A stretch of 64,000 nucleotides of DNA, from NCBI RefSeq assembly GCF_000733295.1, contig NZ_JPMI01000394.1, positions 1 to 64,000 of the forward strand. Reading direction: 5' to 3'. The number at the start of each line of letters is the position of its first letter. Position 1 is the first letter of the stretch. Origin of the DNA: Archangium violaceum Cb vi76 (lineage in GTDB: Bacteria; Myxococcota; Myxococcia; Myxococcales; Myxococcaceae). Positions 25,916 to 33,960 of this stretch are shown here, in pieces. The translations under genes and the position numbers were made by a program. The notes below the pieces were generated by a model. The model saw only the letters and a list, made by a program, of their open reading frames with translations, had not been told where the DNA came from and did no database searches.

Positions 25916-27109
25916 ATGGCCACTTCCCGCCCCTTCCTGCGACTGTCCCTGCTGTCCGCCCTGGTGCTCGTGTCCGCCTGCAAGAAGCAGGAGGCGGCGA
26001 AGCCGGAGGGCGCTCCCAGCGATGCTCCGGCCGCCACCGCGCCGAAGGCGAAGACGCTGAAGGTGGGCCTGGTGACGGACGTGGGAGGCCGCGGTGACCA
26101 CTCCTTCAACGACTCGGCGCTGCGCGGGCTGGAGCTGTGGGGCGCGGGCAAGAAGATGGAGGGGGGCAGCTACAAGGACGCCACCCCGGAGGAGCTGAAG
26201 GAGACGCTCGCGCAGGACCTGGCCACGCGCGGCATCTCTCCGGTGGGGGCCACCCCCGTGGTGCTGCAGAGCAAGGTCCCCGAGGACTATGAGCCCAACC
26301 TCCAGACGCTGGTGGACGAGGGCGTGTCCCTGGCCATCGGCGTGGGCTTCATGCTCGAGAACGCCGTGGAGACGGTGGCGAAGCGCAACCCGGACGCGAA
26401 GTTCCTCCTCATCGACAGCCCGCTGGTGTCCGCGGACGGCAAGGTCTACACGCTGCCCAACGTGCGCACGGTGATGTACCGCGAGGAGCAGGGCAGCTTC
26501 CTGGTGGGCGCGCTGGCGGCCCTGGCCTCCAAGAACGACAAGGTGGGCTTCGTGGGCGGCATGGAGGTGCCCCTCATCAAGAAGTTCGAGGCGGGTTTCC
26601 GCGCCGGTGTGGCCGCCGTGAAGCCCCAGGCCACCGTGCTGGTGAACTACACGGGCACCTTCGACAACGTGGCCGCCGGCAAGCAGGTGGGCCAGGACCT
26701 CGTCAACAAGGGCGCGGACGTCGTCTACCACGCGGCCGGCTCGGATGGCCTGGGCGTCATCCAGGCGGTGAAGGAGGCGCGCGCCGCCGGCAAGCAGGTG
26801 TTCGTCATCGGCGTGGACTCGGATCAGTCGCACCTGGCCCCGGAGGCCGTGCTGACCTCCATGCTCAAGCGCGTGGACCTGGGCGTCTACGAGGCCGTGC
26901 GCGACCTGTCCCAGGGCAAGCTGGAGGGCGGTGATGTGACGCTGGGCCTCAAGGAGGGCGGTGTCACCTACGCTCCCGTCCGCGTGGACTTCCCGGGCAA
27001 GGCCGAGGCCCTCCAGAAGGTGGAGGAGCTGCGCGCCAAGGTCGTCTCCGGTGAAATCCAGGTGCCCACCCACCCGTCGCAGCTGACGGCCGCTCCGGCG
27101 AAGCCGTAA
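25916..27109 (+). CDS. BMP-family (PnrA/Med-like) substrate-binding lipoprotein
   Basis: A 397-residue lipoprotein from ATG 25916; the signal is LRLSLLSALVLVSACKKQ with lipobox VSAC. An Ala/Pro-rich linker precedes the binding fold. LKVGLVTDVGGRGDHSFNDSALRGLE is the hallmark start of BMP-family proteins, followed by GVGFMLENAVETVAKRNPDAKF, EEQGSFLVGALAAL and VGFVGGMEVPLIKKFEAGF, all standard for nucleoside-binding relatives such as PnrA. It would deliver a nucleoside or similar ligand to an ABC importer. No permease or ATPase gene lies beside it, so the transporter is encoded elsewhere or the protein acts alone. A strong terminator follows its stop. Confidence 0.9.
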   Translation: MATSRPFLRLSLLSALVLVSACKKQEAAKPEGAPSDAPAATAPKAKTLKVGLVTDVGGRGDHSFNDSALRGLELWGAGKKMEGGSYKDATPEELKETLAQDLATRGISPVGATPVVLQSKVPEDYEPNLQTLVDEGVSLAIGVGFMLENAVETVAKRNPDAKFLLIDSPLVSADGKVYTLPNVRTVMYREEQGSFLVGALAALASKNDKVGFVGGMEVPLIKKFEAGFRAGVAAVKPQATVLVNYTGTFDNVAAGKQVGQDLVNKGADVVYHAAGSDGLGVIQAVKEARAAGKQVFVIGVDSDQSHLAPEAVLTSMLKRVDLGVYEAVRDLSQGKLEGGDVTLGLKEGGVTYAPVRVDFPGKAEALQKVEELRAKVVSGEIQVPTHPSQLTAAPAKP

Positions 27110-27131
27110 CGCGCGTCCGGCGGGAAGCACC

Positions 27132-27164
27132 AGGCCCCGCTGCCTCCAGGAGGCAACGGGGCCT
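27132..27164 (+). terminator. bidirectional Rho-independent terminator
   Basis: A 16-bp inverted repeat with one mismatch (AGGCCCCG-C-TGCCTCC against GGAGGCA-A-CGGGGCCT) lies 23 bp after the BMP gene stop and 31 bp before the stop of the convergent OmpA gene. The near-complete symmetry suits termination from both sides. Confidence 0.85.
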
Positions 27165-27194
27165 TGTCATGTCCGGCGTGTGCTTCTTCCCGGC

Positions 27195-28307
27195 TCAGCG
27201 CTCCGGAGTGGGCTGTTGCTGCTGCTGTTGCTGCTGCTGCTCACCGCCTCCGCCGATACCGCGCTCGATGACGATCTCCACCCGGCGGTTGTTCGCGCGG
27301 CCCTCGGCGTTCTTGTTGGAGGCGACGGGTTGCTCCTCGCCGCGTCCCTCGGTGCGGACGCGCTCGCTGTCCACACCACGCTCCACGAGGTAGTCCCGCA
27401 CCGCTCCCGCGCGCTCGTAGGACAGCTCCTCGTTGAGGTCCGTGGGGCCCTGGCTGTCGGTGTGGCCCTCGATGAGGAGCGGGCTCTGCGTCTTCTTCAG
27501 CGCCTCGGCCACCTCGTCCAGCCGGCGCTTGGCCACGGGCAGGAGATCCGAGCTCCCCGAGCGGAAGAGCACGCTGCCGGAGAGCGTGAGCACCAGCCCG
27601 CGGGCCTCCTCCTTCACCTGCACCTGCCGGATGTTGCGCAGCTCGCTGGCCACCTGCGCCTGGGCGCGGGCCTCGGCCTCGGCCTGGGCGGCGCGCTGCT
27701 CGGCCTGGAGGCGCGCCTGGCGCTCCTGCTCGAGCTGGGCGTTGAGCTGATCCATCTTCGCCTGGGCCTCGTCGAGCCGCGCCTGGCGCTCCTGCTCCTC
27801 ACGCCGGGCCTGCTCCAGCCGTTGTTGCTCGGCCTTCGCCTGGGCCTCCTGCTGTTGCTGTTGCTGGAGCTGGGCCTGCCGCTGCTCCGCCTCCGTGCGC
27901 AGGCGCTGGGCCTCGGCGAGCTCCGCGCGGGCCTTTTCCAGCTCCTGCCGCGTCCTCACGGCATCCGAGCTCTGTGCCGTGGCGAGCTGCTGCTCCGCCG
28001 CCACCCGCTCCTGCTCGGCCACCACGGCCCGGGCTCGAGACTCGGCGATCTGCGCCTTGCGCAGCGCCACGTACGCCAGCGTGCGCGTGTTCTCCGAGTC
28101 CCGCTCCCGGTCGAAGGAGCGGTTGGCCTCGTTGAGCGCCTCGCGCGCCTCGACGAGGGCATCCGGGCTGTACTGCGCCGCCGGCCCCGTGGAGGCCCGT
28201 TGATAGGCATAGCGCGCATCCAGCAGCTCTCGGGGCGTGCTCGCCGCGCACCCCGCGAACACGGCGGCTCCCAGCACGCCCCACGTCAGAAGTTTCCATC
28301 CCCGCAT
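27195..28307 (-). CDS. OmpA-family lipoprotein with coiled-coil stalk
   Basis: A 370-residue protein from ATG 28307 (MRGWKLLTWG), with AGGAGA upstream; a 9-residue longer frame was rejected. It has a lipobox in VFAGCAAS. Residues of about 25-240 are a long Glu/Gln/Ala-rich coiled coil that includes a run of Gln residues (LQQQQQQEAQ). The OmpA C-terminal peptidoglycan-binding domain is at about 250-350: LTLSGSVLFRSGSSDLLP, LIEGHTDSQGPTDLN and NRRVEIVIERG. It probably tethers the outer membrane to peptidoglycan. The tail is a poly-Gln stretch encoded by a CAG/CAA tract. It follows the DUF4398 lipoprotein by 23 bp, a gene pair often seen together in Gram-negatives. Confidence 0.93.
   Translation of the reverse strand: MRGWKLLTWGVLGAAVFAGCAASTPRELLDARYAYQRASTGPAAQYSPDALVEAREALNEANRSFDRERDSENTRTLAYVALRKAQIAESRARAVVAEQERVAAEQQLATAQSSDAVRTRQELEKARAELAEAQRLRTEAEQRQAQLQQQQQQEAQAKAEQQRLEQARREEQERQARLDEAQAKMDQLNAQLEQERQARLQAEQRAAQAEAEARAQAQVASELRNIRQVQVKEEARGLVLTLSGSVLFRSGSSDLLPVAKRRLDEVAEALKKTQSPLLIEGHTDSQGPTDLNEELSYERAGAVRDYLVERGVDSERVRTEGRGEEQPVASNKNAEGRANNRRVEIVIERGIGGGGEQQQQQQQQQPTPER
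27212..27242 (-). repeat. poly-Gln codon tract at the OmpA protein C-terminus
   Basis: A run of CAG/CAA codons (nine Gln) forms a trinucleotide microsatellite just before the stop codon. It can vary in length without disturbing the folded domain. Confidence 0.7.
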
Positions 28308-28330
28308 GACCTTCTCCTTACGTGTGGCTG

Positions 28331-28687
28331 TCACTGCACCGTGCCCTGGAGTTCCTGGACCTGCTGGAGCAACCGATCGGCCTCGGCCCGCGCTGGTGCC
28401 TCACGCGCCAGGGCCAGGGCCAGCTCCGCGTCCGCCTCGGCGCGCTTCAGGTACAGCGCCGCCTTGTCCCGCTCGTTGCGCTCGAGCAGCCGGCGCGCCT
28501 CGCTCGCCTGCTCCCGTGCCCACTGCAGGTGCTGCGCCGCATCCGGCACCGTCTCGGCTCCCGCCGCCTCCGCCTGGCGGATGGAGACCGCTGAGTCCAC
28601 CAACTGCTCGGTGGGTGGCACCTGCTGCACTCCCGCGCAGCCGGCCAGTCCCAACATCAGTCCAGCGCCCACGATCGCTCGTCGCAT
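28331..28687 (-). CDS. DUF4398-type lipoprotein
   Basis: A 118-residue lipoprotein from ATG 28687 (MRRAIVGAGLMLGLAGCAG). The mature part is a helical hairpin: LVDSAVSIRQAEAAGAETV, HLQWAREQASEARRLLERN and KAALYLKRAEADAELALAL. This is the usual DUF4398 pattern, found next to OmpA-like proteins. It sits in the periplasm, anchored to a membrane, and probably works with the OmpA protein encoded 23 bp downstream. There is no enzymatic motif. The function of the family is poorly known; a structural cell-envelope role is the usual suggestion. Confidence 0.82.
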   Translation of the reverse strand: MRRAIVGAGLMLGLAGCAGVQQVPPTEQLVDSAVSIRQAEAAGAETVPDAAQHLQWAREQASEARRLLERNERDKAALYLKRAEADAELALALAREAPARAEADRLLQQVQELQGTVQ

Positions 28688-28963
28688 CGTTCGTCGCTCC
28701 CTTGTACGGACCGCGGGCGGATCCAGGACCCGCCGCTTCCACGCAGCCGTCAACGCCTCGGAGATGTGCACTCGGAGACAGGGCAACAAGCACGGGCTTC
28801 CGTCCGCCTGTTCGAGTGCCTGGTGGGCGGGAGGGCCTGGGTTGGGGGACAGTAGTGCTCGGCTTTCACGGCCGCCGGGGTGGGTTGTCGCTCCTCGCCT
28901 CGGCTCCCAGGTTCCCGTCCGGCGATGCCGCTGTCCTGGCGGCATCGTGGAGGGGGGACACAC

Positions 28964-30118
28964 ATGAATGCTTCATTCCTTTCGGGCTCCTGGCGGAGCC
29001 CTGTGCTGGCACTCGCGCTCGCCGCTTCCCTGGCACCCGCGGCCGGTTTCGCCCACGATTCGTGCAAGCAACCCAATGCCTATGTGCAACGCAACCTCGT
29101 CGCCGACAGGGCGGGGTTCGCGGAGAACGTGGATCCCAACCTGGTCAACGCGTGGGGCATCGCCTTCAACCCGTTCGGTCTCGTCTGGGTCAACGACAAC
29201 GGGACCGGCCTCTCCACGCTCTATAACGGCGACGGGGTGCCCAACGCGCTCGTGGTGACCGTCCCGCCTCCTCCGGGAGACACCGGACCGGGCAGGCCCA
29301 CCGGCATCGTCTTCAATGGCACCGGCCAGTTCGTCGTCACCCAGGGCGAGGTCTCGGCTACCAGCTTCTTCATCTTCGCCACCGAGCAGGGCTCCATCAC
29401 CGCCTGGGCTCCGGCCATCAATCTCACCAACTCCTTCACCGTCGTGGACAACTCCAGCACCGGCGCCAACTACAAGGGCCTCGCCCTCGCGCCCAATGGC
29501 ACGGGGTTCTTCCTGTACGCCACGGACTTCCACAACGGGAAGATCGACGTCTTCGACAGCACCTTCGCGCCCGCCACGCTGCCGGGTTCCTTCACGGACC
29601 CCTTCATTCCCTCGGGCTTCGCGCCCTTCGGTATCCAGAACATCAACGGCAACCTCTACGTCACCTACGCCAAACAGGACCGGACCCGGGATGAGGAGCT
29701 CACCGGCAATGGACTGGGCTACGTCAGCATCTTCGATGCCAATGGCCGCTTCGTCCGGCGCCTCATCTCGCGCGGCAAGCTGAACGCGCCCTGGGGTCTG
29801 GCCCTGGCTCCGGCCAGCTTCGGCAAGTTCGGCAGCAAGCTCCTGGTGGCCAACTTCGGCGACGGCATCATCAACGTCTATGACCCGCAGACCGGACACT
29901 GCGAGGGCCGGTTGGAGCGGCCCGATGGCAAGACGATCAAGATCGATGGCCTGTGGGGTCTGGCCTTCGGCAGCGGCGTGGCGAACCAGCCCACCGATAC
30001 GCTCTTCTTCACCGCGGGCCCCGAGGACGAGACCCATGGCCTCTACGGGCGCCTCGATGCGGTGCGCGTCAGTTGTGATCGCTTCGCTCCGGAGCCCGCG
30101 GCTCCCGAGTCCAACTGA
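28964..30118 (+). CDS. TIGR03118-like secreted beta-propeller protein
   Basis: A 384-residue exported protein from ATG 28964, with GGAGGGGGG upstream. The signal peptide is LALALAASLAPAAGFAHD, cleaved by signal peptidase I. Repeated segments such as LVNAWGIAFNPFGLVWVNDN, GLALAPNGTGFFLYATDF and GLALAPASFGKFGSKLLVAN are typical of the TIGR03118 family of uncharacterised beta-propeller proteins. The N-terminus YVQRNLVADRAGFAENVDPN is a family hallmark. There are no catalytic residues to name. It appears to be transcribed alone. Role is unknown; secretion and propeller fold suggest binding of an extracellular ligand. Confidence 0.8.
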   Translation: MNASFLSGSWRSPVLALALAASLAPAAGFAHDSCKQPNAYVQRNLVADRAGFAENVDPNLVNAWGIAFNPFGLVWVNDNGTGLSTLYNGDGVPNALVVTVPPPPGDTGPGRPTGIVFNGTGQFVVTQGEVSATSFFIFATEQGSITAWAPAINLTNSFTVVDNSSTGANYKGLALAPNGTGFFLYATDFHNGKIDVFDSTFAPATLPGSFTDPFIPSGFAPFGIQNINGNLYVTYAKQDRTRDEELTGNGLGYVSIFDANGRFVRRLISRGKLNAPWGLALAPASFGKFGSKLLVANFGDGIINVYDPQTGHCEGRLERPDGKTIKIDGLWGLAFGSGVANQPTDTLFFTAGPEDETHGLYGRLDAVRVSCDRFAPEPAAPESN

Positions 30119-30258
30119 GGTGTGCCGCGGCGCGGTATGAACGGCAGGGGCCGCCGGAGAAAGGTGCGGCCCCAACCATGTGGCACCAGGCTGTCGCTTG
30201 CCCGTAGGGCAGCCTAGGGTTCCTCTCGCGCTCCCATTCCGCGCACAGGACGGAACCC

Positions 30259-31203
30259 ATGCCCCAGAGCTTCGCCCCCTCGAAGAAGACCCGTTTCGGG
30301 TCCAGGCTGATGCTGTCGCTGTTCACCCTTTCGCTCTCCGCGTGCGGTGTTGGCACGGACAGCACCGAGCCCCTGCCAGCCACGGAGGTGGGCTCCACCG
30401 GCTCCCAGCTCGCCACCGCCCGGGTGCGGCTGATGGCCGCCAACATCTCCAGCGGCAACTACCAGAGCTACGACCCGGGCCACGGCACCCGCATCTTCCA
30501 GGGCACGAAGCCGGACGTGGTGATGATCCAGGAGTTCAACTACGGCGACAACTCGGCCACCGCCATCCGGAACTTCGTCAACACCGCCTTCGGCTCCAGC
30601 TTCTATTACTACCGCGAGGCCGGCGCGCAGATCCCCAATGGCATCATCAGCCGCTACCCCATCGTCGCCTCGGGCGAGTGGGATGACCCGTACGTCACCA
30701 ACCGCGACTTCGCCTGGGCGCGCATCAACATCCCCGGCCCCAAGGATCTCTGGGTGGTGAGCGTGCACCTGCTCACCTCGGATGCCACCACGCGCAACAA
30801 CGAGGCCTCCAACCTGGTGTCCCGCATCAAGTCGCTCGTCCCCGCGGGCGACTACCTGGCCATCGGCGGTGACCTCAACACCGACACCCGCTCCGAGAGC
30901 AGCTTCAGCACCTTCTCCCAGGTGGTGACCACCAGCAGCCCGTATCCGGCGGACAAGAACGGCAACACCAACACCAACGCCTCCCGCGCCAAGCCGTACG
31001 ATCACCTGCTCGTGGACTCGGACCTGCGCGCCTACCAGACGTCCACCGTCATCGGCTCCAGCTCCTTCAGCGCGGGCCTCGTGGTGGATACGCGCGTGTA
31101 CTCGCCGCTGTCGGACATCTCCCCCGCGCTGTCCGCGGACAGTGGCGCCACCAACATGCAGCACATGGCCGTCATCAAGGACTTCCTCGTCCCCGCGGAG
31201 TAG
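30259..31203 (+). CDS. endonuclease/exonuclease/phosphatase-fold lipoprotein
   Basis: A 314-residue lipoprotein (signal LMLSLFTLSLSACGVG). The EEP fold is shown by VRLMAANISSGNYQSY (first Asn), DVVMIQEFNYGD (metal Glu), DLWVVSVHLLTS (His), YLAIGGDLNTDT (Asp/Asn pair) and PYDHLLVD, with a closing NMQHMAVIKDF supplying the final His. These residues place it with DNase I-like nucleases, sphingomyelinases and inositol phosphatases, all metal-dependent phosphodiester or phosphomonoester hydrolases. As a surface or periplasmic lipoprotein it may degrade external nucleic acid or phospholipid head groups. Start ATG has GGACGGA upstream. It ends just before the tRNA-like repeat that opens the islet. 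Confidence 0.88.
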   Translation: MPQSFAPSKKTRFGSRLMLSLFTLSLSACGVGTDSTEPLPATEVGSTGSQLATARVRLMAANISSGNYQSYDPGHGTRIFQGTKPDVVMIQEFNYGDNSATAIRNFVNTAFGSSFYYYREAGAQIPNGIISRYPIVASGEWDDPYVTNRDFAWARINIPGPKDLWVVSVHLLTSDATTRNNEASNLVSRIKSLVPAGDYLAIGGDLNTDTRSESSFSTFSQVVTTSSPYPADKNGNTNTNASRAKPYDHLLVDSDLRAYQTSTVIGSSSFSAGLVVDTRVYSPLSDISPALSADSGATNMQHMAVIKDFLVPAE

Positions 31204-31226
31204 TGCGGGTTCGGGCACGGCAACAA

Positions 31227-31256
31227 GCGGCGGGTTCGATTCCCGCCGCTTCCACT
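31227..31256 (+). repeat. att-like direct repeat, tRNA/tmRNA 3' end, left copy
   Basis: Five-bp T-stem GCGGG with loop TTCGATT and CCCGC, then acceptor strand CGCTTCC and a discriminator A. The matching 5' acceptor GGAAGCG is absent nearby, so this is only a 3' fragment. Form and bases resemble the end of bacterial tmRNA. Confidence 0.7.
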
Positions 31257-31326
31257 AGGTGTCAAAGCGCGCGGACATACGGTGCCGACACTCTGCCGGA
31301 CTCTGGTGGGACACCACCACACTCTA

Positions 31327-31857
31327 CTATCGCGTGTGGTGAATGGGGCGAGCGGATGAAATCCAGGCCGCTAGCATGGCGAGCCCTACAAGCATGACGA
31401 CAGCGCCAGACGTGAGCAGGCGCAGGCCTCCCGCCTGAATCTCATTCGCCCAGAAGGAAGCGGCGGCGGGCGCGTCACTTATTTCGTACTGTCCCAGGTC
31501 TACATCTACCGGAGCGCCGCTCTGGTACGTCACGTATCCATGACCACTGCAGTGCCGGTAATACACATCCCCAGAGCCATTTTGATCCACATCCATGGCC
31601 ATCAAGAAGGGCGGGTCGCAAAGAGTGTCAGTGCTGCCAATGATTGAGACAACCACACTGCCATCCGGGCGAGCCAAGTCGAACACGACAGCTTCTGGCT
31701 CGACGCGCCGCAAGACCTGAAAGGTGACTCCCGACAACTCCACGGTGTCTGGGTTCAGGCGGGCACGCGCGGTCCAGCCCGCGAAGAGGAGCATCCCACC
31801 GGCAAGGAGCAGTACCGCCACAATCCCCGCCGTGCCATACCTGGGAGGGTGGCTCAC
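31327..31857 (-). CDS. small membrane protein, coupled to the LysM protein
   Basis: A 176-residue protein starting with GTG 31857, which overlaps the stop of the LysM gene (GTGA), so translation is coupled. Two membrane segments bracket a central domain: IVAVLLLAGGMLLFAGWTA near the N-terminus and LLTSGAVVMLVGLAMLAAW near the C-terminus. The middle holds a Cys pair (DTLCDPPF and YYRHCSGHGY) that may form a disulfide, suggesting an external location. GC content is lower than in flanking genes. No family is recognised. As the second gene of a two-gene cargo islet it could be an immunity or accessory protein for the LysM protein; this is inference. Confidence 0.7.
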   Translation of the reverse strand: MSHPPRYGTAGIVAVLLLAGGMLLFAGWTARARLNPDTVELSGVTFQVLRRVEPEAVVFDLARPDGSVVVSIIGSTDTLCDPPFLMAMDVDQNGSGDVYYRHCSGHGYVTYQSGAPVDVDLGQYEISDAPAAASFWANEIQAGGLRLLTSGAVVMLVGLAMLAAWISSARPIHHTR

Positions 31858-33389
31858 TTCAGCCGCCCCGAGAGCATTGTCATGAATTTGTCCACGAGGC
31901 TGTCGAGCTTGTCCGTTGGGACCGCCGACGACTCGTTCTTCTTGTGGAGCGTGTCGAATTCATCGGTGAGGCTTTTCCAGATGCCGTCGGGGAACCATCC
32001 ACTACTCGACCAATAGCCTCGGTGCGCGTAGGCCTGCTTGGCGAACCAGGGCCGGGCGAAGGCAAGGATGCGGTCTCGGATGAAGTTGCGTAGGTCGACG
32101 CTGCCCTTCCTGCCTGAGACCTGCTCCATATACTCCTGAAACGTCTTGTCCCTCACTGATTTGTCCGCGAGGTACATGCTCCGGAGGATGTTCGACACCT
32201 TGTCACCGCCCGCCGGCCTGCGCGCTGGCGGTACGCTGTTGTGGAGTTCGACGGCGATGTAGCCGTGGATGTCACCGAGGAGCTGTGCGTCCGAGGCCTT
32301 GGCCATCAAGGCCGCAGGCAAGGTCGCGGTCGAAGCTCCCTGGACGTACCTGCTCAGCAGGTAGTCGGCATAGGCCTGGCCCAGGTCTCCAGCCCAAGTT
32401 GTGAAGTCGCGGACGTCCCCTCCACTCGCTGTTTTGAGCGTCTCGTACTTGCGGTAGGCTTGGACGCCGTCGTGACCCCTCTCCCTGAGGAAGACCAGGG
32501 GGTAGGCCGCTGGAAAGCCATTCAACCGTCCGTCGATGCCGGCCATGACGTGGCCGATGTCTACTTGGCCCATACTGGTGTTGATCTGCTTTCCGCCAGC
32601 ACGCGGTGCCAGGTCCTTCATGTCGAACTTCTGCGCGATCGGGTTGGGCTTGGTCTCAATGTCCACCGCCTTGCCCGCTGCGTCATATACCCCTCTGCCC
32701 GCCACCAGCAGTTCCCAGTTCTGGTCGGAGAACCACAACTGGCGGATCTCCGTCGCGATCTCCGCCGGAAGGGCTTTGGGGTACTCGCGCTCGACCTCCT
32801 CGACGAAGGTGATGAAGTCGTTGCTCGTCCGGATGCTCCAGACGGCCGGCGGGACGACAGGGGCCGGAGCCGAGTTGGCCGCTGGAGTCTTCGGGGCCTG
32901 GGGGGCGCTCGCCGAGACGTATTCGACCAGCTCCTGTGACACGTAGCCCTCGTACTTCTTTCCACGGACCGTCGTCTTGACGCGCAGCCATCCTCCTTGA
33001 TTCCCGACGACCACCACCCGGGTGTTTCGGCCAAGGTCGGTCAGGATGCCTTGGTAGGGTGCCCTGGGATTCCGGCGTGGTTCGCGACGCAGCGCTACGC
33101 TCCAGGGCAGGATCCTGCCAATCCAGCTTTCCTGGGTTTGACCCACCTGAAGCATCCCGGTGGCGGTCTTGGACTGTGTCGATGAGGATTCGTCGGTGCC
33201 GAGCGGGAGATGGAGCACCTGTCCAATCCAGACCCGAGTCGAATTCTGGAGGCTGTTGAGTTCCTTTAGTGTCGCCACCGTGACACCGTGTTTGTCGGCA
33301 ATCGTCTCTAGGGTTTCATCCGCGCAAACGCGGTAACTCCGTCCTCGTACATTCCGCGACAGGTAACCGTGCCGCTTGTCTGTGGACAT
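31854..33389 (-). CDS. LysM/SH3-like protein with uncharacterised C-terminal domain
   Basis: A 511-residue protein from ATG 33389 (MSTDKRHGYLSRNVRG), with a GGGGGAG ribosome site. Residues of about 18-62 are a LysM module (YRVCADETLETIADKHGV, then IGQVLHLPLG) that binds peptidoglycan or chitin. An SH3-like segment follows (NTRVVVVGNQGGWLRVKT, EGYVSQELVEY). After a Pro/Ala linker comes a ~330-residue domain with TSMGQVDIGHVMAGIDGRL, RDFTTWAGDLGQAYADYLL and HRGYWSSSGWFPDGIWKSL, which I cannot assign. The HxxxxxD and WxGDL motifs recall secreted effectors. No signal peptide is seen, so a contractile-injection or other dedicated export route is possible. Lower GC and flanking repeats indicate acquisition by transfer. 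Confidence 0.8.
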   Translation of the reverse strand: MSTDKRHGYLSRNVRGRSYRVCADETLETIADKHGVTVATLKELNSLQNSTRVWIGQVLHLPLGTDESSSTQSKTATGMLQVGQTQESWIGRILPWSVALRREPRRNPRAPYQGILTDLGRNTRVVVVGNQGGWLRVKTTVRGKKYEGYVSQELVEYVSASAPQAPKTPAANSAPAPVVPPAVWSIRTSNDFITFVEEVEREYPKALPAEIATEIRQLWFSDQNWELLVAGRGVYDAAGKAVDIETKPNPIAQKFDMKDLAPRAGGKQINTSMGQVDIGHVMAGIDGRLNGFPAAYPLVFLRERGHDGVQAYRKYETLKTASGGDVRDFTTWAGDLGQAYADYLLSRYVQGASTATLPAALMAKASDAQLLGDIHGYIAVELHNSVPPARRPAGGDKVSNILRSMYLADKSVRDKTFQEYMEQVSGRKGSVDLRNFIRDRILAFARPWFAKQAYAHRGYWSSSGWFPDGIWKSLTDEFDTLHKKNESSAVPTDKLDSLVDKFMTMLSGRLK

Positions 33390-33960
33390 GGACTCCCCCC
33401 CGGGGCGAGCGTCGATGCTACCGGGGCCGTGTGCCGTGCTCAAGGCCAGCGCTCGTTTGAGCGCCGATCCCTCCCCAGCCACACCTCGCCAGGGCACACG
33501 CTAGCGCCAAACTCCCACGAGACTCCGCCAGGCCCGCTCTGGGAGTACCAGGCGGCGGGTTCGATTCCCGCCGCTTCCACTCAGGGCGTGCCCTTGTGGC
33601 GGCCGGGCTCGTCATGGGCCGTGTTTTCTGATGCGCCTCGCTTCCCGCTGGCACAGGTCGTCCCGTGCCACCCGTGCCTGGTCTCCTGTGCCAGGGCTCT
33701 GGCGGCGCGTGGCACACCGGGTGGACTGGCCACCCTCCGTGCCCGCGGAACGCGGCGGAAGTGCCCAGCACTCAAGGGGTTGGGGCGCCAGGCACGTGTG
33801 TGCCGCCCCCGTGTCCAACAGTTGGCATCCCGGGTGCATTCACCTCCTCGCGAAGGCCGCGCTCCTTCGAGGCCATCGGAGGCCCTCGCTGGGGCGCGGG
33901 ACCGCACTCCCTTTCATTCGCAGACAGCGTCACCCACCCACGACATTCGGAGAAACACCC
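33390..33960. other. 571-bp non-coding stretch with the right islet boundary
   Basis: No credible gene. It contains the right-hand 30-bp tRNA-end repeat (33552-33581). Near 33813 is a TGTCCAACAGTTGG motif that matches most of the palindrome at 44547. The rest shows no clear coding or structural signal. Confidence 0.5.
33552..33581 (+). repeat. att-like direct repeat, tRNA/tmRNA 3' end, right copy
   Basis: Identical over 30 bp to the copy at 31227-31256 and in the same orientation. The sequences on both sides of the repeat differ between copies, so the identity is limited to the presumed attachment core. Confidence 0.7.

Larger units (their letters stand above)
31227..33581. mobile_element. 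tRNA/tmRNA-end-flanked islet (about 2.3 kb) without integrase
   Basis: Two identical 30-bp direct repeats (31227-31256 and 33552-33581), each with the form of a tRNA or tmRNA T-arm plus 3' acceptor strand, enclose 2.3 kb. The interval holds two overlapping minus-strand genes whose GC content looks clearly lower than that of the genes on either side. This is the structure left when an element integrates at a tRNA 3' end. No intact tRNA and no recombinase gene are present, so it is either a cargo-only element moved in trans or the remains of nested insertions. Confidence 0.6.

Noticed and set aside
27132-27164. Riboswitch in the 27.1 kb hairpin
   Set aside because: It is a simple near-perfect inverted repeat between two convergent gene ends, so termination explains it fully.
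31227-31256. Complete tRNA gene at the islet border
   Set aside because: Only the T-arm and 3' acceptor are present; no matching GGAAGCG acceptor or anticodon arm lies upstream at either copy.
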